Shown here in pieces: positions 36,359 to 45,976 of a stretch of DNA of 64,000 nucleotides; the stretch's first letter is position 1, and every line of letters starts with the position of its first letter. The translations under genes were made by a program, and so were the position numbers. The stretch lies in contig NZ_JAUHJR010000011.1 in the NCBI RefSeq assembly GCF_030412915.1, positions 1 to 64,000 of the forward strand, written 5' to 3'. Source of the DNA: Nocardioides abyssi (lineage in GTDB: Bacteria; Actinomycetota; Actinomycetes; Propionibacteriales; Nocardioidaceae). Under the pieces are notes generated by a model, which was not told the DNA's origin, ran no database searches, and saw nothing but the letters and a program-made list of their open reading frames with translations.

Positions 36359-36721
36359 ATGTCGCGCCCACTCGTCGTCAAGGTGACCTGCGGCTCCGAG
36401 GACGCGGAGCGCTGCAACCAGGCGTTCACGGTGGCGGCCTCCGCGGTGGCGGCGGGCGCGGATGTCTCGTTGTGGTTGACCGGCGAGGCGGCGTGGTACG
36501 GCGTGCCGGGCCGCGCCGAGGCCTTCACGCTGCCGCTGGCCACCCCGCTGGCGGACCTGCTGGCGGCCGTCGTCGTCGGCGGCACGGTGACCGTGTGCAC
36601 CCAGTGCGCCGCGCGCCGGGGCATCACCGAGGAGCAGCTGCTGCCGGGCGTGGTGATCCGCGGTGCGGCGTCGTTCGCCGAGGAGGTCCTGCAGCCGGAC
36701 GTCCAGGCGCTCGTCTACTGA
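36359..36721 (+). CDS. DsrE-like sulfur-relay family protein
   Basis: About 120 residues, starting MSRPLVVKVTCGSEDAERCN with later VCTQCAARRGITEEQLLPGV; Cys residues in CTQC lie where DsrE family members have their reactive Cys. The family includes sulfur-transfer subunits and small proteins of unknown role. ATG at 36353 is an alternative start. Cytosolic. Confidence 0.78.
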   Translation: MSRPLVVKVTCGSEDAERCNQAFTVAASAVAAGADVSLWLTGEAAWYGVPGRAEAFTLPLATPLADLLAAVVVGGTVTVCTQCAARRGITEEQLLPGVVIRGAASFAEEVLQPDVQALVY

Positions 36722-36760
36722 CGCCTCACGCACGTCGCCCGGCCGATACGATCCGGCGCC

Positions 36761-39280
36761 ATGAGCGCCGCACCCCCTCCTGACGAAGGTGCGACCGCCC
36801 GCGGCTGGCGTCGCCGGCAGCGGCAGGCCACCGCGCCCACGCCGCCGCTGACCCACGAGGAGGCGCTCGCCCGGCTCGCCGAGCAGACCGCCGCCGCCGA
36901 CCAGGCCACCTCGCTGCGCCGCGCCGCCGAGCTGGCCGCCTCCGAGCAGGCCGCCGAGCGGCTCGTCGCCGAGGAGTCCGCGCGCGCCGCCGCCACCGAG
37001 GCCGAGGCCGCCCACCGCCGGGCCGCCGAGCTCGCCGACGCCGCGGCCGAGGCGCAGGCGGCCGCCGCCGCGCTGTCGTCGCAGGCCGCTGCCGCGCTGG
37101 CCGCCGCCGAGGGACGCGAGGCCGCCGAGGCCCGGCTCGACGAGGCCGTCAGCGGACGCGCCGCCGCCGAGGAGGCCGCCGCCGAGGCAGCCCGGCGCCA
37201 CGAGGAGGCAGCGTCGTACGCCGCCGAGCAGGCCGCCCTTGCCGCCGAGGCCGCGTCCGCGCGGGAGGTCGCGGACACCGCGGCCGCCGAGCAGGCCCGC
37301 CTCGCTGCGGAGGCACACGAGGCGCGGCTCGCGGCCGAGGAGTCCGCCGCCGACGCCGCTCGCGAGCTGGCCCAGGCCGAGGCCCGCGCGGCCGAGCTGG
37401 CCGACGCCAACCGGGAGGCCACCGAGGCCCGTCGCGCCGCGGAGGAGGCCGCCGCCGCGGCCGCCGCTGCGCTGGAGACCGTTTCTGCCCGGGCCGAGGA
37501 GCTGGCCGTCGCCCGGGCCGCGGCCGACGAGGCCGCCGCCGAGCAGGCCCGCCTCGCGGCCGAGGCCCACTCGGCACGGGAGGTCGCCGAGCAGGCCGCG
37601 CGCGAACGCGCCGACGAGGCTGCCTTCGCCAGCGCCGAGGCCCGCGACCAGGCCGCGCTCGCCGCCTCCGCGGCGGCCGCCGAGCACGCCGCGCTGCTGG
37701 CCGCCGAGGAGCAGGCCGGCATCGCCGCGGCCGCCTCCGAGCTCCGGGCCGCCGCCGACGAGATCGCCACTGCCCACGCCCGCGACGCCGCCGAGGCTCT
37801 CCAGGGACGCCGGGTCGCCGACGAGTCCGCCGCCGAGCAGGCCCGCCTCGCGGCAGTCGCGCACTCGGCCCGCGAGGTCGCCGAGCAGGTCGCGCGCGAG
37901 CGCGCCGAGGAGGCAGTCGCCGCGAGCGCCGAGGCCCGCGACCAGGCCGCTCTCGCGGCTGCGGCCGCCGCGGCCGAGCACGCCGCCCTCGTCGCCGCCA
38001 CCGAGCAGGCCGAGGTGGCGCGGGTGGCCGCGGCCGAGCGGCTCTCCGCCGACGAGGTCGCCGCCGAGCACGCCCGCGACGCCGCGGAGGCGCTCGAGGG
38101 ACGCCGGGTCGCCGACGAGTCCGCCGCCGAACAGGCCCGCCTCGCGGCCGAGGCCCACGGGGCGCGGGTCGCCGCCGAGCAGTCCGCCCGCGAGCGGGCC
38201 GCCGAGGCGGCGGCGGCGTCGGAGTCGGCGTACGACGCCTCGGTGCTGGCCGCCGCGGCCGCCCAGGCCGAGCACACCGCGCTCGTCGAGGCGACCGGTC
38301 AGGCCGAGGCCGCCCGCGCGGCCGCCGAGGCGCGGGCGAGCGCCGAGGAGTCCGCCGCCGAGCAGGCCCGCCTCGCGGCCGAGGCGCACGCCGCCCGGAC
38401 CGCCGCCGAGGAGGCCGCCCGCGTCGCGACCGAGGCCCGGGAGACCGCCGAGCGCGACGCCGCCGACCACGCCCGGCTGGCCGCCGAGGCCGTCGCCGCC
38501 CGCGAGGACGCCGAGCGCCGGCTCGCCGAGCTCACCACCGAGCTGGCCGCCGCCCAGGAGGCCCGCCTGGCCGCCGAGCGCGCCGCCGAGGAGCAGTCGT
38601 CGCTGCGGCTCGTCGCCGAGGAGAAGGCCGAGCAGCGGGCGATGGACCGCAGCGCCGTCGAGGCGTCCGTCCGGCACCAGGCCGAGCTCGTCGAGGCCGC
38701 CCTGCAGGACCGGCTCGTCGCCGAGCAGCGCGCTGCCGAGCTGGCTGAGCAGCTGGTCGAGGCGCGCGGTGGCGAGCCCGCGTCGGCCCGCCACGTCGCA
38801 GCCGTCCCCACCGACTCCGCTCCCGTCACCGACGCCCCCGCCACCGGCGTGCGCCCCTCCGCTGCCCCGGCCACCCCGATCGCCCCTCGCAGCGGGGTGC
38901 CGCGCTGGTTCTACCTGCTCGGCGCGGCGCTCGCGGTGGGGCTGACGGCGTTCGCGTGGTTCGAGGGCTACGCCGAGCCGCTGCTGCTCGTGGTCGGCGC
39001 CGTCGTCGCGGTCGCGTTCGTGGTGGCCTGGGCAACCTCGGCGTCGAAGGCGCAGGTCAGCGTCGCCGACGGCATCGTCGACATCCGCGACGGCGCCAGC
39101 CACCACACCTTCGACCTGACCAACCCGCACACGGAGGTCGAGGTCGAGGGCGAGCCCGGCGCACGCGGGTGGAAGGTGCTGTTCCTGCGCCGCAGCCTGC
39201 CGCCGTTCGAGGTCGACGCCTCGATGGTCGACCCGCACGAGTTCACTGAGGCGCTGCGGCGCTGGCGGCCGGGCCTGTAG
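36761..39280 (+). CDS. Ala/Glu-rich coiled-coil membrane protein
   Basis: An 839-residue protein. Residues about 25-690 are almost only A, E, R, Q, D, L, a very long predicted coiled coil with internal repeats such as DESAAEQARLAAEAH and ARDQAALAA. About residues 710-755 hold two membrane segments (FYLLGAALAVGLTAFAWF, LLLVVGAVVAVAFVVAWA), followed by about 80 residues (VSVADGIVDIRDGASHHTFDL...) that look like a small PH-like beta domain. It may be a cytoplasmic scaffold tethered at the membrane. No family name recognised. TACGAT eight bases before the ATG suggests a short or leaderless message. Confidence 0.75.
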   Translation: MSAAPPPDEGATARGWRRRQRQATAPTPPLTHEEALARLAEQTAAADQATSLRRAAELAASEQAAERLVAEESARAAATEAEAAHRRAAELADAAAEAQAAAAALSSQAAAALAAAEGREAAEARLDEAVSGRAAAEEAAAEAARRHEEAASYAAEQAALAAEAASAREVADTAAAEQARLAAEAHEARLAAEESAADAARELAQAEARAAELADANREATEARRAAEEAAAAAAAALETVSARAEELAVARAAADEAAAEQARLAAEAHSAREVAEQAARERADEAAFASAEARDQAALAASAAAAEHAALLAAEEQAGIAAAASELRAAADEIATAHARDAAEALQGRRVADESAAEQARLAAVAHSAREVAEQVARERAEEAVAASAEARDQAALAAAAAAAEHAALVAATEQAEVARVAAAERLSADEVAAEHARDAAEALEGRRVADESAAEQARLAAEAHGARVAAEQSARERAAEAAAASESAYDASVLAAAAAQAEHTALVEATGQAEAARAAAEARASAEESAAEQARLAAEAHAARTAAEEAARVATEARETAERDAADHARLAAEAVAAREDAERRLAELTTELAAAQEARLAAERAAEEQSSLRLVAEEKAEQRAMDRSAVEASVRHQAELVEAALQDRLVAEQRAAELAEQLVEARGGEPASARHVAAVPTDSAPVTDAPATGVRPSAAPATPIAPRSGVPRWFYLLGAALAVGLTAFAWFEGYAEPLLLVVGAVVAVAFVVAWATSASKAQVSVADGIVDIRDGASHHTFDLTNPHTEVEVEGEPGARGWKVLFLRRSLPPFEVDASMVDPHEFTEALRRWRPGL

Positions 39281-39302
39281 CCCTCCGGAGGTCGGGCGCG
39301 GC

Positions 39303-40343
39303 TCAGGCGGGTCGGAGCTGCGCGCGCACCCGGTCGGCGATCTCGGCGACGGCGGCGCGGGAGGTGCGGCCGGCACCGACGATGTTGAAGAAGCCGTGGA
39401 TCTGGTCGGGGAACCGGCGCGTCTCGACCTCGACCCCCGCGGCGGCGAGCTTCGCGGCGTACGCCTCGCCCTCGTCGCGGAGCGGGTCGAAGCCGGCGGT
39501 GACGACGTACGCCGGCGCGAGCCCGCTCGGCAGGTCGGCGCGCAGCGGGGCGACGCGCGGGTCGGTGCGGGTGGCCGGGTCGGGGGTGTAGGAGGCGACC
39601 GCGAGGTCCATGAACTCCTGGGTGAGGAACAGCCCCTTGCCGAACATCCGCTTGCTCTCGGTCTCCCCCGACACGTCGGTGGCGGGGTAGACGAGCAGCT
39701 GCCACGCGAGCGGCAGCCCCTCGCGGGCCGCCTCGATCGCGACGTGGGCGCTGAGGTTGCCGCCGGCGGAGTCGCCGCCGATCGCGATGCGCGCGGGGTC
39801 GGCGCCGAGGGCGGTGGCGTGGTCGAGGACCCAGCGGTACGCCGTGAGCGCGTCGTCGTGGGCGGCCGGGAACGGGTGCTCGGGGCCGAGGCGGTAGTCG
39901 ACGGCGAGCACCCGCACGCCGGACCGCTCCGCGATGAACCGGCAGCTGGCGTCGTGGGTCTCGAGGTCGCCGAAGAAGAAGCCGCCGCCGTGCAGGAAGA
40001 CCAGCAGCGAGCCGGGCGTCTCGACCGGACCGCAGGCGCTGGAGGGCGTGTAGAGGCGGGCGAGCAGCCCACCCGCGTCGACCTCGCGCACCGAGCCGAC
40101 CGCCTGGCGGCCGGCGGTCAGCCCGGACTGGCGGACCGCGGCCTGCCGCCCGAGCTCGACCTCGAGCGACTCGATCGCGGGCTCGCGGGTCAGCTGCTGG
40201 ATGCGCAGCATGAGCTGGAGGTCGACCGCCAGCACCTGCCCGTCGCGCTCCAGCGGTGGCCCGGCCAGCACCCGCTGGACGGGGGCGGGCAGGCCCAGCA
40301 GCGCCCGCAGGACGGTGGCCTCGATGACGGTCCTCGCACTCAC
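39303..40343 (-). CDS. Alpha/beta hydrolase, hormone-sensitive lipase type esterase
   Basis: A 346-residue hydrolase with the oxyanion motif FLHGGGFFFGD (HGGG), nucleophile GDSAGGNLSAH, acid region VTAGFDPLRDEGEAYA (Asp) and catalytic His in QIHGFFNIV. These place it in the HSL/bacterial esterase family (carboxylic ester hydrolysis). The N-terminal about 80 residues form the cap. The GTG at 40343 is chosen because it begins the first helix; the open frame runs far upstream opposite the polyphosphate kinase gene and is not coding there. Confidence 0.88.
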   Translation of the reverse strand: MSARTVIEATVLRALLGLPAPVQRVLAGPPLERDGQVLAVDLQLMLRIQQLTREPAIESLEVELGRQAAVRQSGLTAGRQAVGSVREVDAGGLLARLYTPSSACGPVETPGSLLVFLHGGGFFFGDLETHDASCRFIAERSGVRVLAVDYRLGPEHPFPAAHDDALTAYRWVLDHATALGADPARIAIGGDSAGGNLSAHVAIEAAREGLPLAWQLLVYPATDVSGETESKRMFGKGLFLTQEFMDLAVASYTPDPATRTDPRVAPLRADLPSGLAPAYVVTAGFDPLRDEGEAYAAKLAAAGVEVETRRFPDQIHGFFNIVGAGRTSRAAVAEIADRVRAQLRPA

Positions 40344-40487
40344 GGGCGCCGACAGTAGCGGCCCGGGCGGTCGTCCCGTCGTCCATCCGTCGTCCAGCAG
40401 TCGTCCACGCGGAAGCCCCGCGCGGGCCGCTCCCCAGGGCCGTCCGAGGGACACCTCCCGTTCACCCGCCGGTGCCACACTGACGGC

Positions 40488-42656
40488 GTGACCCTGGAGA
40501 CCGGACCGAGCGAGGACGTGCTGCCGCGCGACCGCGTGCCGCACGACTCCTTCGACGTCGAGCCGCCCTACCTCCCGGACCACGAGGCGGTCGCGGCGGT
40601 GGAGCAGTACGACGACCGGTTCCTCGACCGCGAGCTCTCCTGGCTGCACTTCAACCAGCGGGTCCTCGAGCTCGCCGAGGACCTCGAGCTGCCGCTGCTC
40701 GAGCGGGTCCGGTTCCTGGCGATCTTCACCAGCAACCTCGACGAGTTCTTCATGGTCCGGGTGGCCGGCCTGAAGCGCCGGATCGCCGCCGGGCTGGCCG
40801 TCCGCGCCGCCTCCGGGCTGATGCCGCGCGAGGTGCTCGAGCGGATCTGGCGCACCGCCCGGGAGCTGAGCGAGCGGCAGGTGTGCCTCTTCCGCGACGA
40901 GATCGACCCGGCCCTGCGCGCGCAGGGCATCGAGATCGTCCGCTGGGGCGAGCTCGACGAGCGGGAGCAGAAGCACTGCAAGAAGCACTTCAAGGAGCGC
41001 GTCTTCCCGGTCCTCACGCCGCTGGCGGTCGACCCCGCGCACCCGTTCCCCTACATCTCGGGGCTCTCGCTGAACCTCGCCGTGGTGCTGCGCGACCCCG
41101 GCACCCGCAAGGAGCACTTCGCGCGGGTCAAGGTGCCCCCGATCTTCGCCCGGCTCGTGCCCCTGGGCGGCCAGCGGTTCGTCCCGCTCGAGGACGTGAT
41201 GCGCGATCGGCTCAAGAAGCTCTTCCCTGGCATGGAGGTGCTGGAGGTCCACACCTTCCGGGTCACCCGCAACGAGGACCTCGAGGTCGAGGAGGACGAC
41301 GCCGAGAACCTCCTGGCCGCGCTCGAGAAGGAGCTGCTCCGCCGCCGCTTCGGCCCCCCGGTGCGGCTCGAGGTGGAGGAGACGATCAGCCCCGCCGTGC
41401 TCGACCTGCTCGTCTCCGAGCTCGGGGTGGCCGAGGAGGAGGTCTTCCGGCTGCCCGGACCGCTGGACCTGCGGGCGCTGACGAGCATCGCCGACCTGGG
41501 CCGCGAGGAGCTGAAGTACCCCGCGTTCGTCCCCACGACCCACCCGCTGCTGGCCGAGGTCGAGTCGGCCGCGCCGGTCGACGTGTTCAAGGCCGCCCGC
41601 CGCCACGACGTGCTGCTGCACCACCCCTACGACTCGTTCGCGACCTCCGTCCAGCGCTTCCTGGAGCAGGCCGCTGCGGACCCGCACGTGCTGGCGATCA
41701 AGCAGACGCTCTACCGGACCTCCGGCGACTCCCCGATCATCGACGCGCTCGTCGACGCCGCCGAGGCGGGCAAGCAGGTGCTGGTGATCGTGGAGATCAA
41801 GGCCCGCTTCGACGAGGAGGCCAACATCCGGTGGGCCCGCAAGCTCGAGCAGGCCGGGTGCCACGTCGTCTACGGCCTCGTCGGGCTCAAGACGCACTGC
41901 AAGCTCTCGATGGTGGTGCGCGAGGAGGACAGCTCCGGCGGCGGCATCCGTCGCTACACCCACATCGGCACGGGCAACTACAACCCGAAGACCTCCCGCA
42001 CCTACGAGGACCTCGGCCTCATCACCACCGACGACACCATCGGCGAGGACGTCGCCCACCTGTTCAACAACCTCTCCGGCTGGTCGCGCAACGCCTCCTA
42101 CGAGGAGCTGCTCGTCGCTCCGGACTCGGCACGCTCGGGCCTGGTCGAGCGCATCCACCGCGAGATCGCCCACCACCGCAACGGCCGCCCGGCCCGGATC
42201 CGGCTCAAGGCCAACTCCGTGGTCGACGAGGCCGTCATCGACGCGCTCTACCTCGCCTCCCAGGAGGGCGTGCCGGTGCAGATGCTCATTCGCGGCATCT
42301 GCTCGCTGCGGCCCGGCGTGCCGGGCCTCTCGGAGACCATCGAGGTGCGGTCGGTGCTCGGCCGCTTCCTCGAGCACAGCCGGGTCTTCTGGTTCGACAA
42401 CGGCGGCGAGCCCGAGGCCTGGATCGGCTCGGCCGACATGATGCACCGCAACCTCGACCGCCGGGTCGAGGTGCTCGTCCGGCTCCCCGGCGAGGCCACC
42501 CGCCGGGCCGTGGACGAGCTGCTGACGCTCGCCTTCGACGACGACACCGACGCGTGGGTCCTCGGCCCCGACGGCGCGTGGACCCGCACGCGCGGCCCCG
42601 TGCACCTGCAGGACACGCTGATCGAGCGGCAGCGGCGCCGGCGCGTGGCCGGCTGA
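40488..42656 (+). CDS. ppk: Polyphosphate kinase 1
   Basis: A 722-residue PPK1 with [22 protein letters not shown] at the N-terminus, [35 protein letters not shown] and [21 protein letters not shown]; the His in HIGTG (about residue 490) is the autophosphorylated one. It makes polyphosphate reversibly from ATP, usually at the membrane. The GTG start follows CACACT by six bases, so the mRNA may be leaderless. Two phosphate genes follow in the same direction. Confidence 0.95.
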   Translation: MTLETGPSEDVLPRDRVPHDSFDVEPPYLPDHEAVAAVEQYDDRFLDRELSWLHFNQRVLELAEDLELPLLERVRFLAIFTSNLDEFFMVRVAGLKRRIAAGLAVRAASGLMPREVLERIWRTARELSERQVCLFRDEIDPALRAQGIEIVRWGELDEREQKHCKKHFKERVFPVLTPLAVDPAHPFPYISGLSLNLAVVLRDPGTRKEHFARVKVPPIFARLVPLGGQRFVPLEDVMRDRLKKLFPGMEVLEVHTFRVTRNEDLEVEEDDAENLLAALEKELLRRRFGPPVRLEVEETISPAVLDLLVSELGVAEEEVFRLPGPLDLRALTSIADLGREELKYPAFVPTTHPLLAEVESAAPVDVFKAARRHDVLLHHPYDSFATSVQRFLEQAAADPHVLAIKQTLYRTSGDSPIIDALVDAAEAGKQVLVIVEIKARFDEEANIRWARKLEQAGCHVVYGLVGLKTHCKLSMVVREEDSSGGGIRRYTHIGTGNYNPKTSRTYEDLGLITTDDTIGEDVAHLFNNLSGWSRNASYEELLVAPDSARSGLVERIHREIAHHRNGRPARIRLKANSVVDEAVIDALYLASQEGVPVQMLIRGICSLRPGVPGLSETIEVRSVLGRFLEHSRVFWFDNGGEPEAWIGSADMMHRNLDRRVEVLVRLPGEATRRAVDELLTLAFDDDTDAWVLGPDGAWTRTRGPVHLQDTLIERQRRRRVAG

Positions 42657-42872
42657 CCTGCCGTGTCACCGCGGGGATCCGGCGGTGATCTGACGGCGCT
42701 GCGGCGGCGCGGCGGCGTACGACGGGGCCGGCCGCGCGGCGGCGTACCCGGCGGCGTACGGCCGAAGTCTTTGCCGAGGTGACGGGACAGACGCCGTCCT
42801 CGCTTGCGTGATCTCACGAGCGAGCCCCTACGCTGTTCAACGCTCGTTCCCCCGTCGTTCAGGAGTCACTCC

Positions 42873-43490
42873 GTGGGACTGCGTTTCCGCCCGGTCGAGG
42901 CCACGTTCTACGACCAGTTCACCGAACAGGCGAACCACCTCGTCACCGGCGCGAAGATCCTCGCCGAGATGCTTGCCGACGGCGCCGACCACCAGGCCGT
43001 CGCCCAGCGCATGCGCGATGCCGAGCACGCCGCCGACGAGACCACCCACGCGATCATCCGCAAGGTGAACAGCACGTTCATCACGCCGTTCGACCGCGAG
43101 GACATCTACGCGCTGGCCTCCGGCCTCGACGACGTCATGGACCACATGGACGAGGTCGTCGACATGATCCTGCTGTACGAGGTCCGGCACATGCCTGCCG
43201 AGGTCTCCGGGCAGGTCGAGCTGCTCCAGCGGTGCGCCGACCTGACCGCGGCGGCGATGCCGAACCTGCGGTCGATGCAGTCGCTCGAGGAGTACTGGAT
43301 CGAGATCAACCGCCTCGAGAACGCCGGCGACAAGAACCACCGCCGGATCCTCGCCAACATCTTCAGCGGCGAGCTCAAGACGATCGAGGTGCTCAAGCTC
43401 AAGGACATCGTCGAGTCCCTCGAGGACGCCATCGACGCGTTCGAGTCGGTGGCGAACACCGTGGAGCAGATCGCCGTCAAGGAGTCCTGA
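42873..43490 (+). CDS. DUF47 (PhoU-like) regulator of phosphate transport
   Basis: A 205-residue all-alpha protein: FYDQFTEQANHLVTGAKILAEML, ADETTHAIIRKVNSTFITPFDREDIYAL and DGLDDVMDHMDEV-type metal helices. DUF47 proteins are PhoU-related and almost always precede a low-affinity Pit transporter, controlling its activity. GTG at 42873 has AGGAG seven bases upstream. The Pit gene starts three bases after its stop. Confidence 0.92.
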   Translation: MGLRFRPVEATFYDQFTEQANHLVTGAKILAEMLADGADHQAVAQRMRDAEHAADETTHAIIRKVNSTFITPFDREDIYALASGLDDVMDHMDEVVDMILLYEVRHMPAEVSGQVELLQRCADLTAAAMPNLRSMQSLEEYWIEINRLENAGDKNHRRILANIFSGELKTIEVLKLKDIVESLEDAIDAFESVANTVEQIAVKES

Positions 43491-43493
43491 CCG

Positions 43494-44513
43494 GTGGAGC
43501 TCGCGATCATCATCGCGGTGGTCGTGGTCGCCCTCGTGTTCGACTACACGAACGGGTTCCACGACGCCGCCAACGCCATCGCGACCTCGGTCTCCACCCG
43601 GGCGCTCACGCCCCGGGTCGCGCTCGGGCTCGCGGCGGTCATGAACTTCATCGGCGCCTTCCTCGGCCAGAAGGTCGCCAAGACCGTCTCCGAGGTCATC
43701 ACGTTCCCCGACGAGATGCTGGCGACCAACGCCAGCCATGCGCTCGTCGTGGTCATGGCCGGCCTCGCCGGCGCGATCACGTGGAACATGATCACCTGGT
43801 ACTACGGCCTGCCCTCCTCCTCCTCCCACGCCCTCATCGGCGGCCTGGTCGGCGCGGCCCTCGCGGCCGGCGTCACGGTCTCGTGGGACACCGTGATGGA
43901 GAAGGTCGTCATCCCGATGCTCATCTCCCCGGTCTTCGCCTTCGCCGCCGGCTTCGCGGTGATGCTCGCGATCATGTGGATCTTCCGGCGGGTCAACCCG
44001 CACAAGGCCCACCGCGGCTTCAAGCTCGCCCAGACCGCCTCGGCCGCCGCCATGGCGCTCGGCCACGGCCTCCAGGACGCGCAGAAGACGATGGGCGTCA
44101 TCTTCCTCGCGCTGCTCGCCGGTGGGTACGTCGGCGCCGATGACGACCTGCCGCTGTGGGTGATCTTCGCCGCCGCCGCCGCGATCTCGGCCGGCACCTG
44201 GAGCGGCGGCTGGCGCATCATGCGCACCCTCGGCCGCCGCATCATCCACCTCGACCCGGCCCGCGGCTTCGCCGCCGAGTCGGTCGCCGCGTCGGTGCTC
44301 TACACGACGGCGTACGCCTTCGAGGCCCCGATCTCCACCACCCACACCATCACCTCCGCGGTCATGGGCGTCGGCGCCACCAAGCGCTTCTCGGCCGTCC
44401 GCTGGGGCGTCGCCCGCTCGATCGTCGTCGCCTGGGTCTCCACCTTCCCCGCCGCCGGCGCCGTCGCCGCCTTCGTCTACCTCGTCTGCCGGTACGTCTT
44501 CCACCTTCCGTAG
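43494..44513 (+). CDS. pit: Low-affinity inorganic phosphate transporter (Pit)
   Basis: A 339-residue membrane protein with about ten helices and the PiT signatures FDYTNGFHDAANAIATSVSTRAL near the start and STTHTITSAVMGVGATKRFSAVRWG near the end, the inverted repeated motifs. It imports phosphate (likely as metal-phosphate) with protons. Expected to act with the DUF47 protein and PPK in phosphate storage. Confidence 0.94.
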   Translation: MELAIIIAVVVVALVFDYTNGFHDAANAIATSVSTRALTPRVALGLAAVMNFIGAFLGQKVAKTVSEVITFPDEMLATNASHALVVVMAGLAGAITWNMITWYYGLPSSSSHALIGGLVGAALAAGVTVSWDTVMEKVVIPMLISPVFAFAAGFAVMLAIMWIFRRVNPHKAHRGFKLAQTASAAAMALGHGLQDAQKTMGVIFLALLAGGYVGADDDLPLWVIFAAAAAISAGTWSGGWRIMRTLGRRIIHLDPARGFAAESVAASVLYTTAYAFEAPISTTHTITSAVMGVGATKRFSAVRWGVARSIVVAWVSTFPAAGAVAAFVYLVCRYVFHLP

Positions 44514-44596
44514 GTCGGCTTCGGCTCGTCACTCCGGGTGACCCCGTGTCCCCGGCGTGGCGGTCGTCTGTCCACAAGCTGGCGGCCATCGGCCGT

Positions 44597-44657
44597 GTAG
44601 TCCGTGACATTTGGCAGGTGAATCCGGCCGAATCGCCTGCGGAACGTCACGGACTAC
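44597..44657. repeat. 61-bp palindromic element (MITE-like)
   Basis: A near-perfect palindrome opening GTAGTCCGTGAC and ending GTCACGGACTAC, with inner arms GCAGGTGAATCCGGCC / CCGAATCGCCTGC. A second copy lies at 45821-45881 and a half copy at 45899-45921. The two full copies flank the gene at 44722-45744. Confidence 0.85.
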
Positions 44658-44721
44658 CCCGACGGGGCGAGCGGCTGATCGGCCACCGAGCGAGCCATCA
44701 GCCGGTCGACCGGCGAGTGGC

Positions 44722-45744
44722 TCAGGCCGCCCAAGGACGGAGCCATCGCTGGCGGAGCTCCTCCGGCAGCGCCCGGCGGGCGGCGACGGTCGAGGTGTCG
44801 GGCCAGTACGACGGTCGTGCCAGGGTCCAGCTGCGCGGCGCCGGCGGTCGGTGGACGGCGCGCTCGTAGGCCCTGGTCAGCCGAGCCAGGAACGGCCGCG
44901 GGTCCCGCCCGTCGTGGCCGAGCATGACGACGTACTCCAGTCCGTGGCTGCGGAAGAGCTCCTCCCGGTCGAGGTCGCGCGAGCGCTTCGCTCCGGCGAG
45001 GTGGAGCGCTCCGTCGTACTCACCGACCACCCCCACGACGGGGTCGAAGAGGTCCGGCGTGCCGATGTGCCGGCCGGCGAGGTCGAAGACCGGGACGTTC
45101 GACAGGGGCCGGGGCAGGCCGGCCCGATGGGTCCAGAGCAGCCGCATCAGCACCTCGCCCGAGGACCAGCTGTTCTCCGACGCGAAGGGGATCGCGGCCC
45201 GGCACTGCGGGATGCCCGTCCAACCGCGGTGCCGCGCGGCGTACTCGCGCATCTCCTCGATCGAGACCACGTCGTCACGCGCCGCCATGTCGAGGTGGAC
45301 CACCGCCAGCTCGAGGGTCGGCATGTAGCGCATCTCGAAGCAGACGGCGCGCGCCGGGGAGGTCATCCGTACGCCGTCGAGGTCGACCAGGTCCCGCGGG
45401 TCGAGCCGCTCGGCAGACACATCGATGCCGCGCTGCGGGCGGATGTCGTCGCAGGAGGTCACCAGCGTCACCGGCCGCACCAGCCGACCGTCGAGCCCCC
45501 GGCCGTCGAACCACTTCGCGCCGGCCCACCGCAGGGCGCCCCAACCGGTCACCCCGCCATGCTCCGGCAGCACCGCAGCCGCCTCGACGATGCGCTGCTC
45601 CGGCACCGTGCCGTCGACCTCTGCGGGCACGTAGAGTCCGCGCGAGGACGACCGCCACGCCGGGGTGCGCGCCTGCCACCGCGTCGGCCCGCCGGGCGTC
45701 CCGACGCGCACCGGCCAGGTCACGGGTGGGCGTTCGGGGGTCAC
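44722..45744 (-). CDS. Endonuclease-fold protein, AbiEi/DUF559-like
   Basis: A 340-residue protein. The N-terminal part resembles AbiEi-type antitoxin/wHTH proteins (GALRWAGAKWFDGRGL), and the C-terminal part has a possible PD-(D/E)xK nuclease core: ASENSWSSGEVLMRLLW (Glu), IGTPDLFDPVVGVVGEYDG (PD...E-x-D), REELFRSHGLEYVVML. Such proteins are numerous and unstudied in Nocardioides relatives. No toxin partner is adjacent. The gene sits between two copies of a 61-bp palindrome. Confidence 0.65.
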   Translation of the reverse strand: MTPERPPVTWPVRVGTPGGPTRWQARTPAWRSSSRGLYVPAEVDGTVPEQRIVEAAAVLPEHGGVTGWGALRWAGAKWFDGRGLDGRLVRPVTLVTSCDDIRPQRGIDVSAERLDPRDLVDLDGVRMTSPARAVCFEMRYMPTLELAVVHLDMAARDDVVSIEEMREYAARHRGWTGIPQCRAAIPFASENSWSSGEVLMRLLWTHRAGLPRPLSNVPVFDLAGRHIGTPDLFDPVVGVVGEYDGALHLAGAKRSRDLDREELFRSHGLEYVVMLGHDGRDPRPFLARLTRAYERAVHRPPAPRSWTLARPSYWPDTSTVAARRALPEELRQRWLRPWAA

Positions 45745-45820
45745 GCTCCCACCCTGCCCAGATCCGGCGGGCTGCTCCTCGGTTCTCCACAGGCTGCGCC
45801 CGGTGCTGGCCGTCGTCGGG

Positions 45821-45921
45821 ATAGTCCGTGACGTTTCGCAGGTGATTCGGGCCAGATCGCCTCCCGAACGTCACGGACTACGCCGGCCGCCCCCGCCGAC
45901 CTGCGAATCGTCACGGACTAC
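45821..45921. repeat. Second 61-bp palindrome and a half copy
   Basis: Full copy at 45821-45881 (opens ATAGTCCGTGAC, ends GTCACGGACTAC) and half copy at 45899-45921 (ACCTGCGAATCGTCACGGAC). Same family as 44597-44657, on the other side of the endonuclease-fold gene. Confidence 0.85.
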
Positions 45922-45976
45922 GCCGCCAGCCGCCGCCGACCTGTGGACAACAACGAACGGAGACAGCGACCAGGAC

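Noticed and set aside
36062-40072. Long minus-strand open frame opposite the coiled-coil gene
   Set aside because: Low-complexity complement of an Ala-rich gene; no motifs.
39303-42605. Apparent 1100-codon fusion including the esterase
   Set aside because: Only the part from 40343 down has hydrolase motifs; the rest is complement of ppk.
44722-45744. AbiE toxin-antitoxin pair
   Set aside because: Only an AbiEi-like protein is present; no AbiEii nucleotidyltransferase is adjacent.
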